Assembly (NCBI GenBank): GCA_025506515.1
Contig: CM046442.1
Coordinates: forward strand, 66,528,938-66,592,937
Length of the DNA: 64,000 nt
Direction of reading: 5' to 3'
DNA from: Flaveria trinervia
Lineage: Eukaryota > Streptophyta > Magnoliopsida > Asterales > Asteraceae
Position 1 is the stretch's first letter; every line of letters begins with the position of its first letter. Positions 1-9,357 of this stretch are shown piece by piece. Both the position numbers and the translations under genes were made by a program. Below the pieces are notes generated by a model, which worked only from the letters and a program-made list of their open reading frames with translations, was not told where the DNA came from and did no database searches.

Positions 1-288
1 GAATGTGTATCAATAGTCACCTCACATACGAGGTTTTCTAATCTATTTATCGGCTGACAACACGCCTTTTTATAAAATGACTAAACTACTCCTGACCTAT
101 ACATTAGAGAACTAGTCTAAGTACAAAAGTCTTCATGAGCATTTCTTTTGTTCATCCGCATTAACTAATGCAGATGTGTTGATATTGATCAACATTTCTT
201 TGGTCTTCAGCATTAGTGTTTGGTCATGAGCATCGACAAATGCGGATGAACAAACTATAGGACCTGTGAAGGGTATGCACTTACAACA
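1..288 (-). repeat. Diverged LTR fragment related to the Cop-D LTR
   Basis: The stretch shares the layout of the Cop-D LTR seen at 12640-13250: a near-TATA segment, a run reading AAATGACTAAACTACTCCTG, then paired motifs around GCATTAACTAATGC and ATGCGGATGA. It ends near ACAACA, where a minus-strand LTR would begin with TG. The left end is outside the window. Similarity is clearly lower than among the three good Cop-D-family LTRs, so this is an older or related copy. The right boundary is approximate. Confidence 0.5.
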
Positions 289-1069
289 CAACAACACAAT
301 GAGGAGAGTTGGTAAGAACACATAACATATCAAATAGGGAACTGGTTAACCTTTTGTAAAGATTCTAAGAACACAAGTAAATATGAGACATAACAAGATA
401 GCAAAACACACAAGTACTTGGTTTTCAAGATTACAGTATATTGCCTCTCAAGTTCTATTACAATGTTACAAAAGCATATTAGAAAGTTACAAGTACTTTA
501 GATACATATACTACACCCTACAGCCGGCCATACTTTGAAGGCCAGTTGGATACAATTGACTAGACTACAAACCAACTCAAATGTAGAGTCAAAAGGCAGA
601 TTGCCTTCTGACTAGTGACTATGAAATGCCCTCACATCCAAATATATTACAAAAAGGATAAAGTACATAAAGCAGAAAGTTACCAACTCAAGACCTTATT
701 GTACAGTTACGAAAAGCATAGACCTTTCACCAACTTATGTAAAGTTGGTGTCTTATCAGAGTTGCAGCAAAACAGGGTCCAACTTTATGTAAAAGGTACA
801 TCAGATAAAGCATGTGCTCAAAAGTGTTCGGAAGAAATCTGTCTTCAAGTGTGGCTTCGGAAGACTTTTTCTTGGAAGCTTCTGAAGACTTCATATTTGG
901 TTTCGGAAGATATTAGTCTTGGCTTCAGAAGATTCAACACTTAGTGTATTTCCTAATGCTGGTGTGAAACTTCCAAAGCATTCAACTTCAGTACACTTGT
1001 GCATGCATGCTGGAGAGACTTTGGGTGTTTAGATTTAATCAGCCTTTACATTTATCCTTACATACTCCC
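289..1069. other. Unassigned LTR-like debris ending in a PPT-like tract
   Basis: No gene is supported here. Bases 800-945 contain several copies of a CTTCGGAAGA-type motif, and an open frame at 615-944 that runs through them looks like a by-product of the repeats. The last bases (1063-1069, TACTCCC) look like the reverse complement of a Copia polypurine tract, preceded by TTACA, which could be the start of a minus-strand LTR. This would fit an older minus-strand element that Cop-OUT entered at its polypurine tract. The internal part of that element would lie to the right, outside the window. This is inference from a few bases. Confidence 0.35.
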
Positions 1070-1376
1070 TGTTAGGATCGTGTACCGGACGAATACTAAC
1101 AGATTTACGAGTATACTGAATCAAATAGTGCAGAATCCTATTTGATTGGCGATCCAATCAGTGAGAACGGATGTATAATAAATTAAAGATTGAATCTAAA
1201 TGTTAAGAATGATTAGCAATTGATCTACTATGATCTATGAAGTTGGAACAGGTTATTAGAGGTCTCTGGACGGCTAGGGCACGTCTGGGTATCCAAATAT
1301 TCAAAGTGTCTCCTTTTTCCACGATTTAAGTGATATTTATAGGTTAGGGTTTCTCAATCGTGCGACTGGACCATTT
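1070..1376 (-). repeat. Cop-OUT 3' LTR, downstream part
   Basis: On the minus strand this is the end of the LTR, finishing in AACA; on the plus strand it starts TGTTAGGATCG. It is separated from the rest of the LTR (11451-11885) by Tek1. The last bases before Tek1 read CATTT and the first after it CAGTT, an imperfect five-base target duplication. The rejoined LTR would be about 740 bp. The motif TCGTGCGACTG near 1358 recurs in the other part of this LTR, which supports the join. Confidence 0.65.
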
Positions 1377-2063
1377 TGTAACACCCGGCTATTTTTAGAC
1401 AAGAAAGAAGAATAAGTGAAGGAAAAGGAAAGAAAAGAAATAAAACCCAAGTCTAGGGGTAAAAAGTGTCCAAAAGGACAAAATGTTTGAAAAGTGGGTG
1501 TAAAAGGTGGTATGGCGCCCATATGTCACATACACCATTGATCTTCGGGATTTAGAGAGAGAAAGAGTAGCTGGGAGCAGCAAATTCTTGGTTTTTAAGG
1601 AAGAACAAGAAAGAATTGAATTAAAGGTGAGAATTCATGTTTTTATGATGTTCTTAACCGGTTATGTCCTTGGGTTTATGCTTATGTGTGTTTGTATGTG
1701 TTTGGGAATGTTTTTAGTGGGTTTCTTAGCGGTTGAATTCAATTTGCAAACGAGTTTGGAGGAAGCCATACTCAAGAGCTGCAAAGGTGAGTTCTAGAAC
1801 CCCTCCTTTACTGGTTTTTAACTGATTTTGGGGCTGGAAATGCATGAATATATGTTTTTTAAGCTGGGTTTCGGACCCGTATGCTTCAATGTGTGTATGA
1901 TGATGTTATGATGTGATGTGTGACTATGTTCATGCTTGATGGTGTTTCTAAGACTCAGGATGTATGATTTAAGCTTAGAACATGATGAATGGTGATTTGA
2001 GATTTAAATCTGATGTTTAAAGCTGATATGTTAAGTTTTAGAATCTGTAAGTGTTGAAGGGTT

Positions 2064-2340
2064 AATGCGGATGAGCAAAGTAAGTCAATGCGGATGAGCA
2101 TTGACTAAGTATGACAAATGCGTATGAAAATCAATGCGGATGAAGTCAATGCGGATGAGCATTTGACTAAGTCTAAGAAATGCGGATGAATATGGGCTAA
2201 GTAAAAGGAAATGCGGATGAGTATTAACTACAGAGTAAGTAAATGCGGATGAACTATATAAAATGCGGATGAGCTATAGGAAATACAGATGAACTATAGC
2301 AAATACGGATGAGTTGTAGGAAATGCAGATGAACACTTAG
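2064..2340 (+). repeat. Array of AATGCGGATGA motifs in the Tek1 5' LTR
   Basis: About a dozen copies of AATGCGGATGA or close variants, spaced by about 16-30 bases, often followed by ACTATAGG or GCATTGACTAAG. The same array sits at 10050-10315 in the 3' LTR. The core matches the palindromic motifs in the unrelated Cop-D LTRs. The position within the LTR suggests an enhancer-like element, but nothing in the sequence proves it. Confidence 0.8.
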
Positions 2341-2659
2341 AATAATTCTGACTTTTTGGGGAAAAAGAGGTAATGTAGGCTTTGACCTAGGAGATTCTCG
2401 GGGGTTATGTAAGATGACTTTTAAGGTCATAGATGGTATGTTGGGCATGTTATGATGTGTGATTAGTGTTTATGCATGATGATGATGATGGTGCATGGTT
2501 ATACATGATGTATGTTATGTATGTACGATGCCCTGCATGATGATGACTGAATGATATGTTTATGATCCTTAGTATGATGTATGTTTATCTTTCCCGTAGC
2601 TTTACGTGTTATGTTAATGAATGAACTGAAAGTATATGTAACGTAAAGTGAAAGATATC

Positions 2660-3418
2660 TGTTGCACCCTGAAAGGATCATACATGCCAACTCAATGGGT
2701 GAATTGATGATTGCTCACATGGAATCCCACAAGTCCAAGAAGTAATACGGATGAAGATCTGCAAGGAGAATAACAAGTGTTATCTTCCGCATTAGTTAAT
2801 GCGGAAGACATAACTCTGATGCAGACAAGTGTTTACTCTTCCGCATTGACTAATGCGGAAGACAAAATACTAATGTTGAAGAACAAGTTACTCTTCCGCA
2901 TTGACTAATCCGGAAGAAAAAAAGAAGATGCGGACAAGACTTTGCTCATCCGCATTGACAAATGCGGATGACAGACCAAATGTGTACAAGTATTTGTTCA
3001 TACGTATTAACCAATGCGGATGACCAACTTACCAATGCGGATGATCAAGTGGAAATGCTGATCAAGATTATCTCATCCGCATTTGTCAATGCGGATGAAC
3101 AAGCAGAGATGCGGATCAAGACTTGGACTAGTTTCTGATGTAACAGGTCAGGGGTAGTTTAGTCATTTTGTAAAGGCATCTTGTCTGCCTATAATAGAAT
3201 AGTTTACCTCGTACTGAGGGACGGCTAATAGAGAGAGAATTTTTTGTTGTAATTATTCTCTGTAATTTATCAACTTTCATATATAAATACAAACAACATT
3301 TATGAGTAATTTTCTTGCTATGAATGTTCTTTGATTGTTTGTTTTCGCCACACAATCATTGACTTGATTATCATATTCGATTCTCAGTAAGAATAACATT
3401 CTTACTCAACCCCAGTCA
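2660..3418 (+). repeat. Solo LTR of the Cop-D family nested in the Tek1 5' LTR
   Basis: It begins TGTTGCACCC and ends CCCCAGTCA, closely matching the reverse complements of 12493-13253 and 27308-28067. The flanking bases are ATATC (2655-2659) and ATATG (3419-3423). The Tek1 3' LTR keeps the empty site, reading AGATATCGAAAGAGG near 10630. No internal region is present, so unequal recombination between two LTRs has removed the body. The orientation is opposite to Cop-D. Confidence 0.95.
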
Positions 3419-3555
3419 ATATGAAATGAGTAACATGAAGTAAGAATACATGCATTAACAAGTAATGAAAGTAAAGATAGTCTTGTAAGCATGGCATGCA
3501 CATCGGGGTCTTTCCTTGTGATTGACCATTTGCATAGAACTATTGCTGCATACCG

Positions 3556-3890
3556 TAGGTACTGTGACCACGAGGTGTGATGCACTATTATAGAAGGTCT
3601 ATGAGAGGCCTAGGTCCAGAACCACGAACAAAAAGGTATTGCATATGGCCATGGTACACCTACATTCATACCTTAGGTACTGTGACCACGAGATGCGATG
3701 CACCGTTATAGAAGGTCTATGATAGGCCTAGATCCTGAACCACGAACACAAAGGTATTGCATAATAAACCTAAACTTTACCCTAGGTACCGTGACCACGA
3801 GGTGTGATGCACCGTTATAGAAGGTCTATGATGGGCCTAGGTTTAGTACCATGAACAGAAGGGAAGGGTTTATTGATAACAGGAAGGAAA
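3556..3890 (+). repeat. Minisatellite of about 110 bp, three copies
   Basis: Units starting TAGGTACTGTGACCACGAG lie at 3556, 3674 and 3783 (spacing 118 and 109). Each continues with a GAAGGTCTATGA segment. The 3' LTR has only two units, at 10768 and 10877. A related sequence occurs in inverse orientation in the other gypsy solo LTR near 51715-51860. Confidence 0.88.
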
Positions 3891-4152
3891 AGTAAAGAAT
3901 GAGGCGCAAAAGATTAAAGAAGATAATGATGATATTATATGTATTTACGTATGATGTATGATCACGAGTGAATGTAAAGTATAGTATGATTTTGAAAAAA
4001 AGCAAGAACGGTTTTATGAAAGTAAAGTATGTTTTATTATAAAACTAGAGCTCACTCAGCAACGCTGACTTTATGTGTTTTCCAGTTGTCAAGTGAGCAT
4101 TGCTAAGGATGGCACGAGGCAACTGCTTAGCTCTTTTGGATGGCATCCATTT

Positions 4153-4160
4153 ATATAAAG
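4153..4160 (+). promoter_or_regulatory. Candidate TATA box of the Tek1 LTR
   Basis: ATATAAAG within TTATATAAAGC, about 195 bases before the LTR end. The equivalent in the 3' LTR is at 11247-11255. Placement late in the LTR suits an LTR promoter, but no start site can be read from sequence alone. Confidence 0.4.
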
Positions 4161-4356
4161 CTTTTGTGATTTAATACAACAATGAAATTTTGTAACCAAC
4201 AAACGATGCATTATTTTGCAAAAGTTTTTTTATGATGAAATGAAATGTCATTTTGATTGTTTTTGCTGCGAATGTTATTTAAAATAATTGTAAATGTATG
4301 TTTTATGTGCAATGGTTGACCAGCTGTAAGCGTCCCGGGAACGGGGCCTTACAAGT

Positions 4357-4370
4357 TGGTATCAGAGCCA
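4357..4370 (+). promoter_or_regulatory. Tek1 primer binding site (tRNA-iMet type)
   Basis: TGGTATCAGAGCCA starts three bases after the LTR end. It matches the site complementary to the 3' end of plant initiator-methionine tRNA used by many plant LTR elements. Confidence 0.93.
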
Positions 4371-4708
4371 AAGTTTAAGTGAAATGGGTAAAAATTTCAA
4401 AATAAACCTTAACTTAAACTGAGAATGGGACGGGAAGGAAAGGGATGCCAATGTGAGTAGCTGCGTGCCATCATGTACTTTCATAAAGATAACTGGTTTT
4501 ATGTGCACATGGTATGTGGTTATGTGTTGCTGGTAGAATTAGATACTAATTTGGTCAGGATAGGTAATGCTTTGGGTATGAAGAGTAAAGTAAGTGGTTG
4601 ATCACAACTGGCCACTGTAATTATGGACTTACTATACTTGACATAAACAAAGCTGTTTCCTTGAAAGGCCGTGTTGGTGTTTAAATCTTTCAGCGAGTGT
4701 GTGGGAGG

Positions 4709-5998
4709 ATGGCCGGTGGTAGATCATCTAAATCTTTGTGTGGTGGTGGACGTGGTGTTGAACCACGGGTTACGAGAGGAAGGCCTAGGGCCGAAAAGGT
4801 GGTTCATGAAGAACCAGAAACCCCTCATCCGGAGGGCGGAGATGAGAGCGCTAACCTGAGAGCCTTAGTGAAGGAGGCAGTTGTGGAGTAAGTGCATCAA
4901 GTCATGCAGACGATCCTACCATCTGTGGTGACCAAAGTGATAAAGGCAGTTAGAGAAGGGGAGAGAAGGGAAAGGAGTAGACCTACGGGCAAATGAAGAC
5001 AACCCGAGACTAAGACGGTTCTATCTGATGACCAAGAAGAAGAGGAGAAGTAGAGCCTACGCCAGAGCGGCACGAGGCTGTAACTATGGGGCATTTATGA
5101 GATGCAAGCCCCCAACTTTCGATGGAAACGGCACTGCAGCTGCTGCTCACCAGTGGGTGAGGAAAATGCAGGCTGTTCTTGATATCAGCGAGTGTCGTGA
5201 AGATCAAACGGTGAAGTTCGCTACCCACTCTTTTGTGGATTCGGCTCTGTGCTGGTGGGACAAAATTTTCCAAGCCGAGGGTAGCACGGCCATGAGGAGG
5301 ATGAGATGGTCTAAGCTAAAAAAGTTGGTGATGGAGGAGTTTTGTCCTCGTCGACAAATGGACAAGGTCGAAAGGGAGTTCCTGCAGCTGGAGGCGGGAA
5401 CTATGACGCACCAACAATACACCACAAAATTCAACGAGATGGCACGTTTGGTGCCGGATCTGGTGACACCTCTGTCTTGAAAAATCAAGAGGTACATTTA
5501 GGGTTTGCCAGCGAATATTCGCAGGCACATGATCGCTACCCGACTGAGCACATTTAGGTCGGCAGTGGATTTGGCAGGGAGACTGTATGATGAGAGGACG
5601 GTGGTGGTGAATGAAGGTAGAAAGAAGAGTGGTGGTGAGCAAAACTGGCAGGGGAAGAGGTTTAGTCGGGGTAATGCTTCGACGGGTAACAAGAAGGCAC
5701 GGGCGGACGACCGCCATGTGGTCGCATCGGGTGCGGGTATAAAGAAGTGTGATAGGTGTGGGAGAGAACATAGCAGGGAATGCAGGCTGGGGTTGAATGT
5801 ATGCTTCAAATGTGGAAAGCCGGGGCATATAGCGAAGGACTGTCGTACGGTCTGGTGTTTTAACTGTGGCATGGAGGGCCCAGTGAACAAGGATTGTAAG
5901 AAACCCAGGGCTGAGAGTTCTGGGGTTAAGAGAACTAGAGGTGAAGGAACAAGGGTGAGCGTCAGGGCATTCACGATGACACAGGAGGAGGCTAGGAC
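4709..5998 (+). pseudogene. gag: Tek1 gag (nucleocapsid/capsid), broken
   Basis: Gag forms the particle and binds element RNA. The likely start is the ATG at 4709 (MAGGRSSK), giving a basic head that stops at 4889-4891. The capsid part is read from 5028, with PPTFDGNGTAAAAHQWVRKM and FVDSALCWWDKI as in chromovirus retrotransposon gag domains. Two in-frame stops, TGA at 5478 and TAG at 5499, interrupt it before PANIRRHM. The CCHC knuckle CFKCGKPGHIAKDC is intact at 5802-5843 (C-X2-C-X4-H-X4-C). A second motif, CFNCGMEGPVNKDC, has lost the expected histidine. The frame then runs into the protease. Identification is firm; function is lost. Confidence 0.9.
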
Positions 5999-6627
5999 GG
6001 GCCCTGATGTTGTGTCCGGTACGTTTCTAGTGAACCAAACTTTAGCTTCTGTGTTATTTGATTCAGGTGCCGGTGAAAGTTTTATTTCTACTACTTTCTA
6101 TGCTAAGCTGCCTGTTAGTAGTAGACGTGTTGATGCGCCTTTTGATGTAGAAACTGCCATAGGTAAGTCTACCAGAATCTCTGAGATGATAGAGGGTTGT
6201 GACGTGGAACTAGAGGGTCATTGATTTCCGGTTAGACCCTTGTGATGACCTTGGGTGGTTTCGATTTGGTTATGGGGATGGATTGGTTACCAGATTTCGA
6301 GGTGAATATTGTGTGTTGCAAGAAGATGATTTTTCTGACAGCGCCTGGTGGGTGTTTGGTAACAGTCTATGGAGATCGGGTCATGACGATCCCGAAGGTG
6401 ATTTCGATGGTGGTGGCGGGAAAGTGTATGAGGCGTGGGTGTAGTGCCTACTTGGCCTATGTAAAGGATGTGGATACGCCAACAACACAACTATATGAGG
6501 TACCGGTTGTGTGTGACTTCCCAGACGTGTTCCCGGAAGACTTATCAGGAGTGCCACTTGACCGAGAGATCGAGTTCTAGATTGACTGATACCAGGTGCC
6601 CAACCTGTTGCCAAGGCATCGTACCGG
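5999..6627 (+). pseudogene. Tek1 aspartic protease and linker to RT, broken
   Basis: The protease processes the polyprotein. The catalytic triplet D-S-G lies at 6060-6068 in the context VLFDSGAGESFIS, in the same frame as the gag knuckle. The frame stops at 6224 (TGA). The domain resumes in another frame at 6242 with LVMGMDWLPDFEVNIVCCKK, the typical flap and end of gypsy proteases. The linker then reads EVPVVCDFPDVFPEDLSGVP, which normally leads into RT. The next frame ends at 6580 with a stop. At least one frameshift and one stop separate protease from RT. Confidence 0.88.
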
Positions 6628-7155
6628 TTGGCTTCGATGGAGATGAAAGAATTGATGGGGCAGCTGCAAGAGCTGCTGGACAAGGGGTTCATCAGACCGA
6701 GTATCTCTCCTTGTGGTGCTCTGGTCCTGTTCATGAAGAAGAAAGACGATAGTATGAGGTTGTGTATTGACTACCGTGAGCTGAACAAGTGGACAATCAA
6801 GAACCGATACCCCTTACCGAGAATCGATGATTTGTTTGATCAGCTTCAAGGTGCCAGCTGGTTCTCAAGAATAGACCTTCGATCTAGCTATCATCAATTG
6901 AACATGAAGGAACAAGACATCCCTAAAATAGCTTTCCGCATGCGTTATGGTCACTACGAGTTCCTAGTAATGTATTTTGGTTTGACCAATGCGCCAGCTG
7001 CTTTTATGGATCTTATGAACCGTGTGTGTCGGCCTATTTTGGATAAATCGGTAATCGTGTTTATTGATGATATCTTGATTTATTCGAAGAGCGAGATTGA
7101 GCATGCTTGTCATATTCGGGAGGTTTTAGAGACGTTGAGAAAGGAGAAACTGTAA
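6628..7155 (+). pseudogene. Tek1 reverse transcriptase
   Basis: RT copies element RNA into DNA. The frame holds the canonical gypsy order: KGFIRPSISPCGA, LCIDYRELNKWTIKNRYPLP, FSRIDLRSSYHQL, and FIDD at 7060-7071 within VFIDDILIYSK. The catalytic aspartates are intact. An in-frame TAA at 7153-7155 ends this run, and the same frame continues from 7183. Upstream, the first RT residues are separated from the protease by a frame change. This is the best preserved part of Tek1. Confidence 0.93.
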
Positions 7156-7850
7156 GCCAAATTCTCTAAGTGCGCATTCTGGTTGCGTGAGGTTCAATTC
7201 TTGGGTCATGTGGTTAACCCCGACAGGATTATGGTGGACCCGGCTAAGGTGGAGGCAGTGATGCAATGGAAATCTCCAAAGACGCCATCCGAGGTTCGCA
7301 GTTTCTTGGGTTTGGTGGGTTACTACAGGAGATTCATTCAAGACTTCTCCAAGATCACTTCTCCACTAACCAAGTTGACCCGAAAAGATGTGAAGTTAAT
7401 ATGGGGTCAAGCTCAAGAGAAGGCATTCGAAGAATTGAAGGCGAGATTGACTCAAGCTCGTTCTGTCATTACTTGATGGAAGTGAAGATCTGGTGGTTTA
7501 TTCGGATGCTTCCTACTCGGGGTTGGGGTGTGTGTTAATGCAAAGAGGGAAGGTTATAGCCAATTCATCCCGACAGTTGAAGGTTCATGAGGTCAATTAC
7601 CCAACTCATGACTTGGAGCTAGCAGCCGTGGTCTTTGCATTAAAGATTTGGAGGCACTATCTATAGGGGATGAAGTGCACCATTTTCACTGACCACAAGA
7701 GCCTAACATACTTCTTTGAGCAAAAAGATCTGAACATGAGGCAGAGGAGGTAGTTGGAGCTTATAAAGGATTATGATTGTGAGATCATTACCATCCGGGC
7801 AAAGCCAACGTGGTGGCGGACGCCCTTAGCCGAAAGGAGAGACCCGAACC
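7156..7850 (+). pseudogene. Tek1 RT thumb/connection and RNase H, broken
   Basis: RNase H removes the RNA strand of the RNA-DNA hybrid. After the TAA at 7153 the RT frame goes on with VQFLGHVVNP and EVRSFLGLVGYYRRFIQDFS to a stop at 7476. RNase H is then recognisable in another frame: VVYSDASYSGLGCVLMQ (7490-7545), DLELAAVVFALKIWRHYL and FTDHKSLTYFFEQKDLNMRQRR, with in-frame TAG codons near 7663 and 7751. NVVADALSRKE near 7810-7840 is the usual end of the module. Several lesions exclude function. Confidence 0.87.
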
Positions 7851-9187
7851 GATTCGGGTGAAAGCATATCAACTGATCATGACCTCAGATGTAATGAAGC
7901 AAGTCAAAGAGTTTTTGGATAAGGCACTGAAAGAAGACCATCTTAACTCTGAGAGAATGAGAGTTCTGGTCGCAGAATTGGGTGAAAACACGTTTGGGGT
8001 TAAAATCGATTCGGGAGAATGTGGATTCCTCGTTTTGGGGATCTATAGGTGAAGATAATGGATGAGGCTCACAAGACTCGATACTCCATTCATCCTGGTG
8101 CCACAAAGATGTATCAAGATATGAAGAAAGATTATTGGTGGCCGGGTATGAAGCGTGATGTGGTGGGGTATGTGAGTAAGTGCCTTACTTGCTTGCAAGT
8201 GAAGGCCGAGCATCAAAAGCCATATAGGAAGATCCAACCTTTGGATATACCAGAATAGAAGTGGGAGCACATCACCATGGATTTCATTACGAGGCTGCCA
8301 CGTACTCCGAAAGGGTATGATGCCATATGGGTGATTGTGGACCATCTGACCAGAGTGCTCACATCCTACCGATCCACGAGACATATTCATCCGAGAGGTT
8401 GGCTAACACGTTCATCAAGGAGATTGTAACTCATCACGGTGTGTCGGTGTCCATTGTGTCTGATCATGACACCCGGTTTACATCTAAATTCTGGAAGTAA
8501 TTCCATGACGCCATGGGGACGAGGTTACATATTAGCACGGCTTATCATCCCCAAACTGATGGTCAGTTAGAAAGGACCATTCAGACATTGGAACACATGC
8601 TTCGGGCATGTGTGATTGATTTTGGGGGAAGTTGGGATGACCACCTCCCGTTAGCCGAGTTCTCATACAACAACAGCTATCATGCCAGCATTGGTATGCC
8701 ACCATATGAGATGCTATATGGTAGGAGACGTAGAACACCCGTTTGTTGGGGTGATATTGGTCATAAGGAATTAGGGAGCGTCGAGGTAATCGAGGCTACA
8801 ACCGAGAAGCTTGAAAAGATCAAGGCCTTCATGAAGGCAGCCAAAGATAGACTGAAGTCGTATGCCGGTAAACGACGTAGACCGATTGAGTTCCAAGTGG
8901 GTGACTGGGTTATGTTGAAGGTCTCACCATGGAAGGGCATTATTCGTTTTCGAAAGCGGGGCAAGTTGAGCCCGAGATACATAGGCCCTTTCCGAATCAT
9001 TGCTCGAGTAGGAGAGGTAGCCTATGGACTAGAGTTACCCGATGAGTTAAGTGGAATTCACCCTACATTCCATGTATCTCATCTGAGGAAGTGCTTAGCT
9101 CATGAAGGCATGATTGTTCCACTGGAGGTTATCGAAGTAGATGAACGGCTCAATTATGTGGACCAACCGGTGGCAATCATTGATTAG
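7851..9187 (+). pseudogene. Tek1 integrase with GPY/F-like C-terminus, broken
   Basis: Integrase inserts the cDNA. The zinc-binding H-H-C-C part (IHPGATKMYQDMKKDYWWPG through KCLTC) lies in 8049-8258, ending in a TAG. The first catalytic Asp is at 8280-8282 (MDFITRLP), the second at 8462-8464 (VSDHDTRF). A TAA at about 8498-8500 precedes the last frame, in which Glu at 8570-8572 (TDGQLERT) completes D,D,E. From 8513 to 9187 the frame is open for 224 residues and includes LSPRYIGPFRIIARVGEVAY and HPTFHVSHLRKC, the GPY/F module typical of gypsy elements. All three acidic residues survive, though in different reading segments. Confidence 0.92.
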
Positions 9188-9342
9188 AAGGAAAAGAGGC
9201 TGAGGAATAAAGTGGTTCCCCTTATGCATGTACAGTGGAAGCACAGGAAGGGATCCAAGTCTTCGTGGGAGACTGAAGAAGAGATGAGACAGCATTACCC
9301 ACAATTCTTGAGGAATAACAGGTTTCAAGGAAAAAACCTATT
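9188..9342 (+). pseudogene. Tek1 chromodomain-like tail
   Basis: After the TAG at 9185-9187 the same frame reads KVVPLMHVQWKHRKGSKSSW and then a TEEEMRQHYPQFL end. This resembles the C-terminal chromodomain of Tekay/Del chromoviruses, where it is thought to target integration to particular chromatin. The aromatic cage cannot be verified by eye. The stop just upstream would separate the tail from integrase. The tail abuts the polypurine tract. Confidence 0.78.
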
Positions 9343-9343
9343 T

Positions 9344-9357
9344 AAGGGGGGTGGACT
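9344..9357 (+). promoter_or_regulatory. Tek1 polypurine tract
   Basis: AAGGGGGGTGGACT lies immediately before the 3' LTR, the place where plus-strand DNA synthesis is primed. Confidence 0.88.

Larger units (their letters stand above)
1377..4353 (+). repeat. Tek1 5' LTR (enlarged by a nested solo LTR)
   Basis: It starts TGTAACACCC and ends CCTTACA, directly before the primer site. Its 2977 bases exceed the 3' LTR by 884. The excess is explained by a 759-bp Copia solo LTR with its 5-bp duplication and by one extra unit of a minisatellite of about 110 bp. A TATATAAA box lies at 4153-4160. Short open frames inside are not genes. Confidence 0.93.

Noticed and set aside
615..944. 109-codon open frame on the plus strand
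   Set aside because: It runs through CTTCGGAAGA repeats and has no recognisable domain or promoter context. It is explained by repeat periodicity.
1507..1797. 96-codon plus-strand open frame with a hydrophobic stretch
   Set aside because: It lies in the Tek1 LTR and is not kept open in the 3' LTR copy, where the region near 9490-9780 carries differences.
2735..3120. CRISPR-like series of short palindromic repeats
   Set aside because: Repeats vary in sequence and spacing, no conserved direct repeat with unique spacers exists, and it lies inside a plant LTR.
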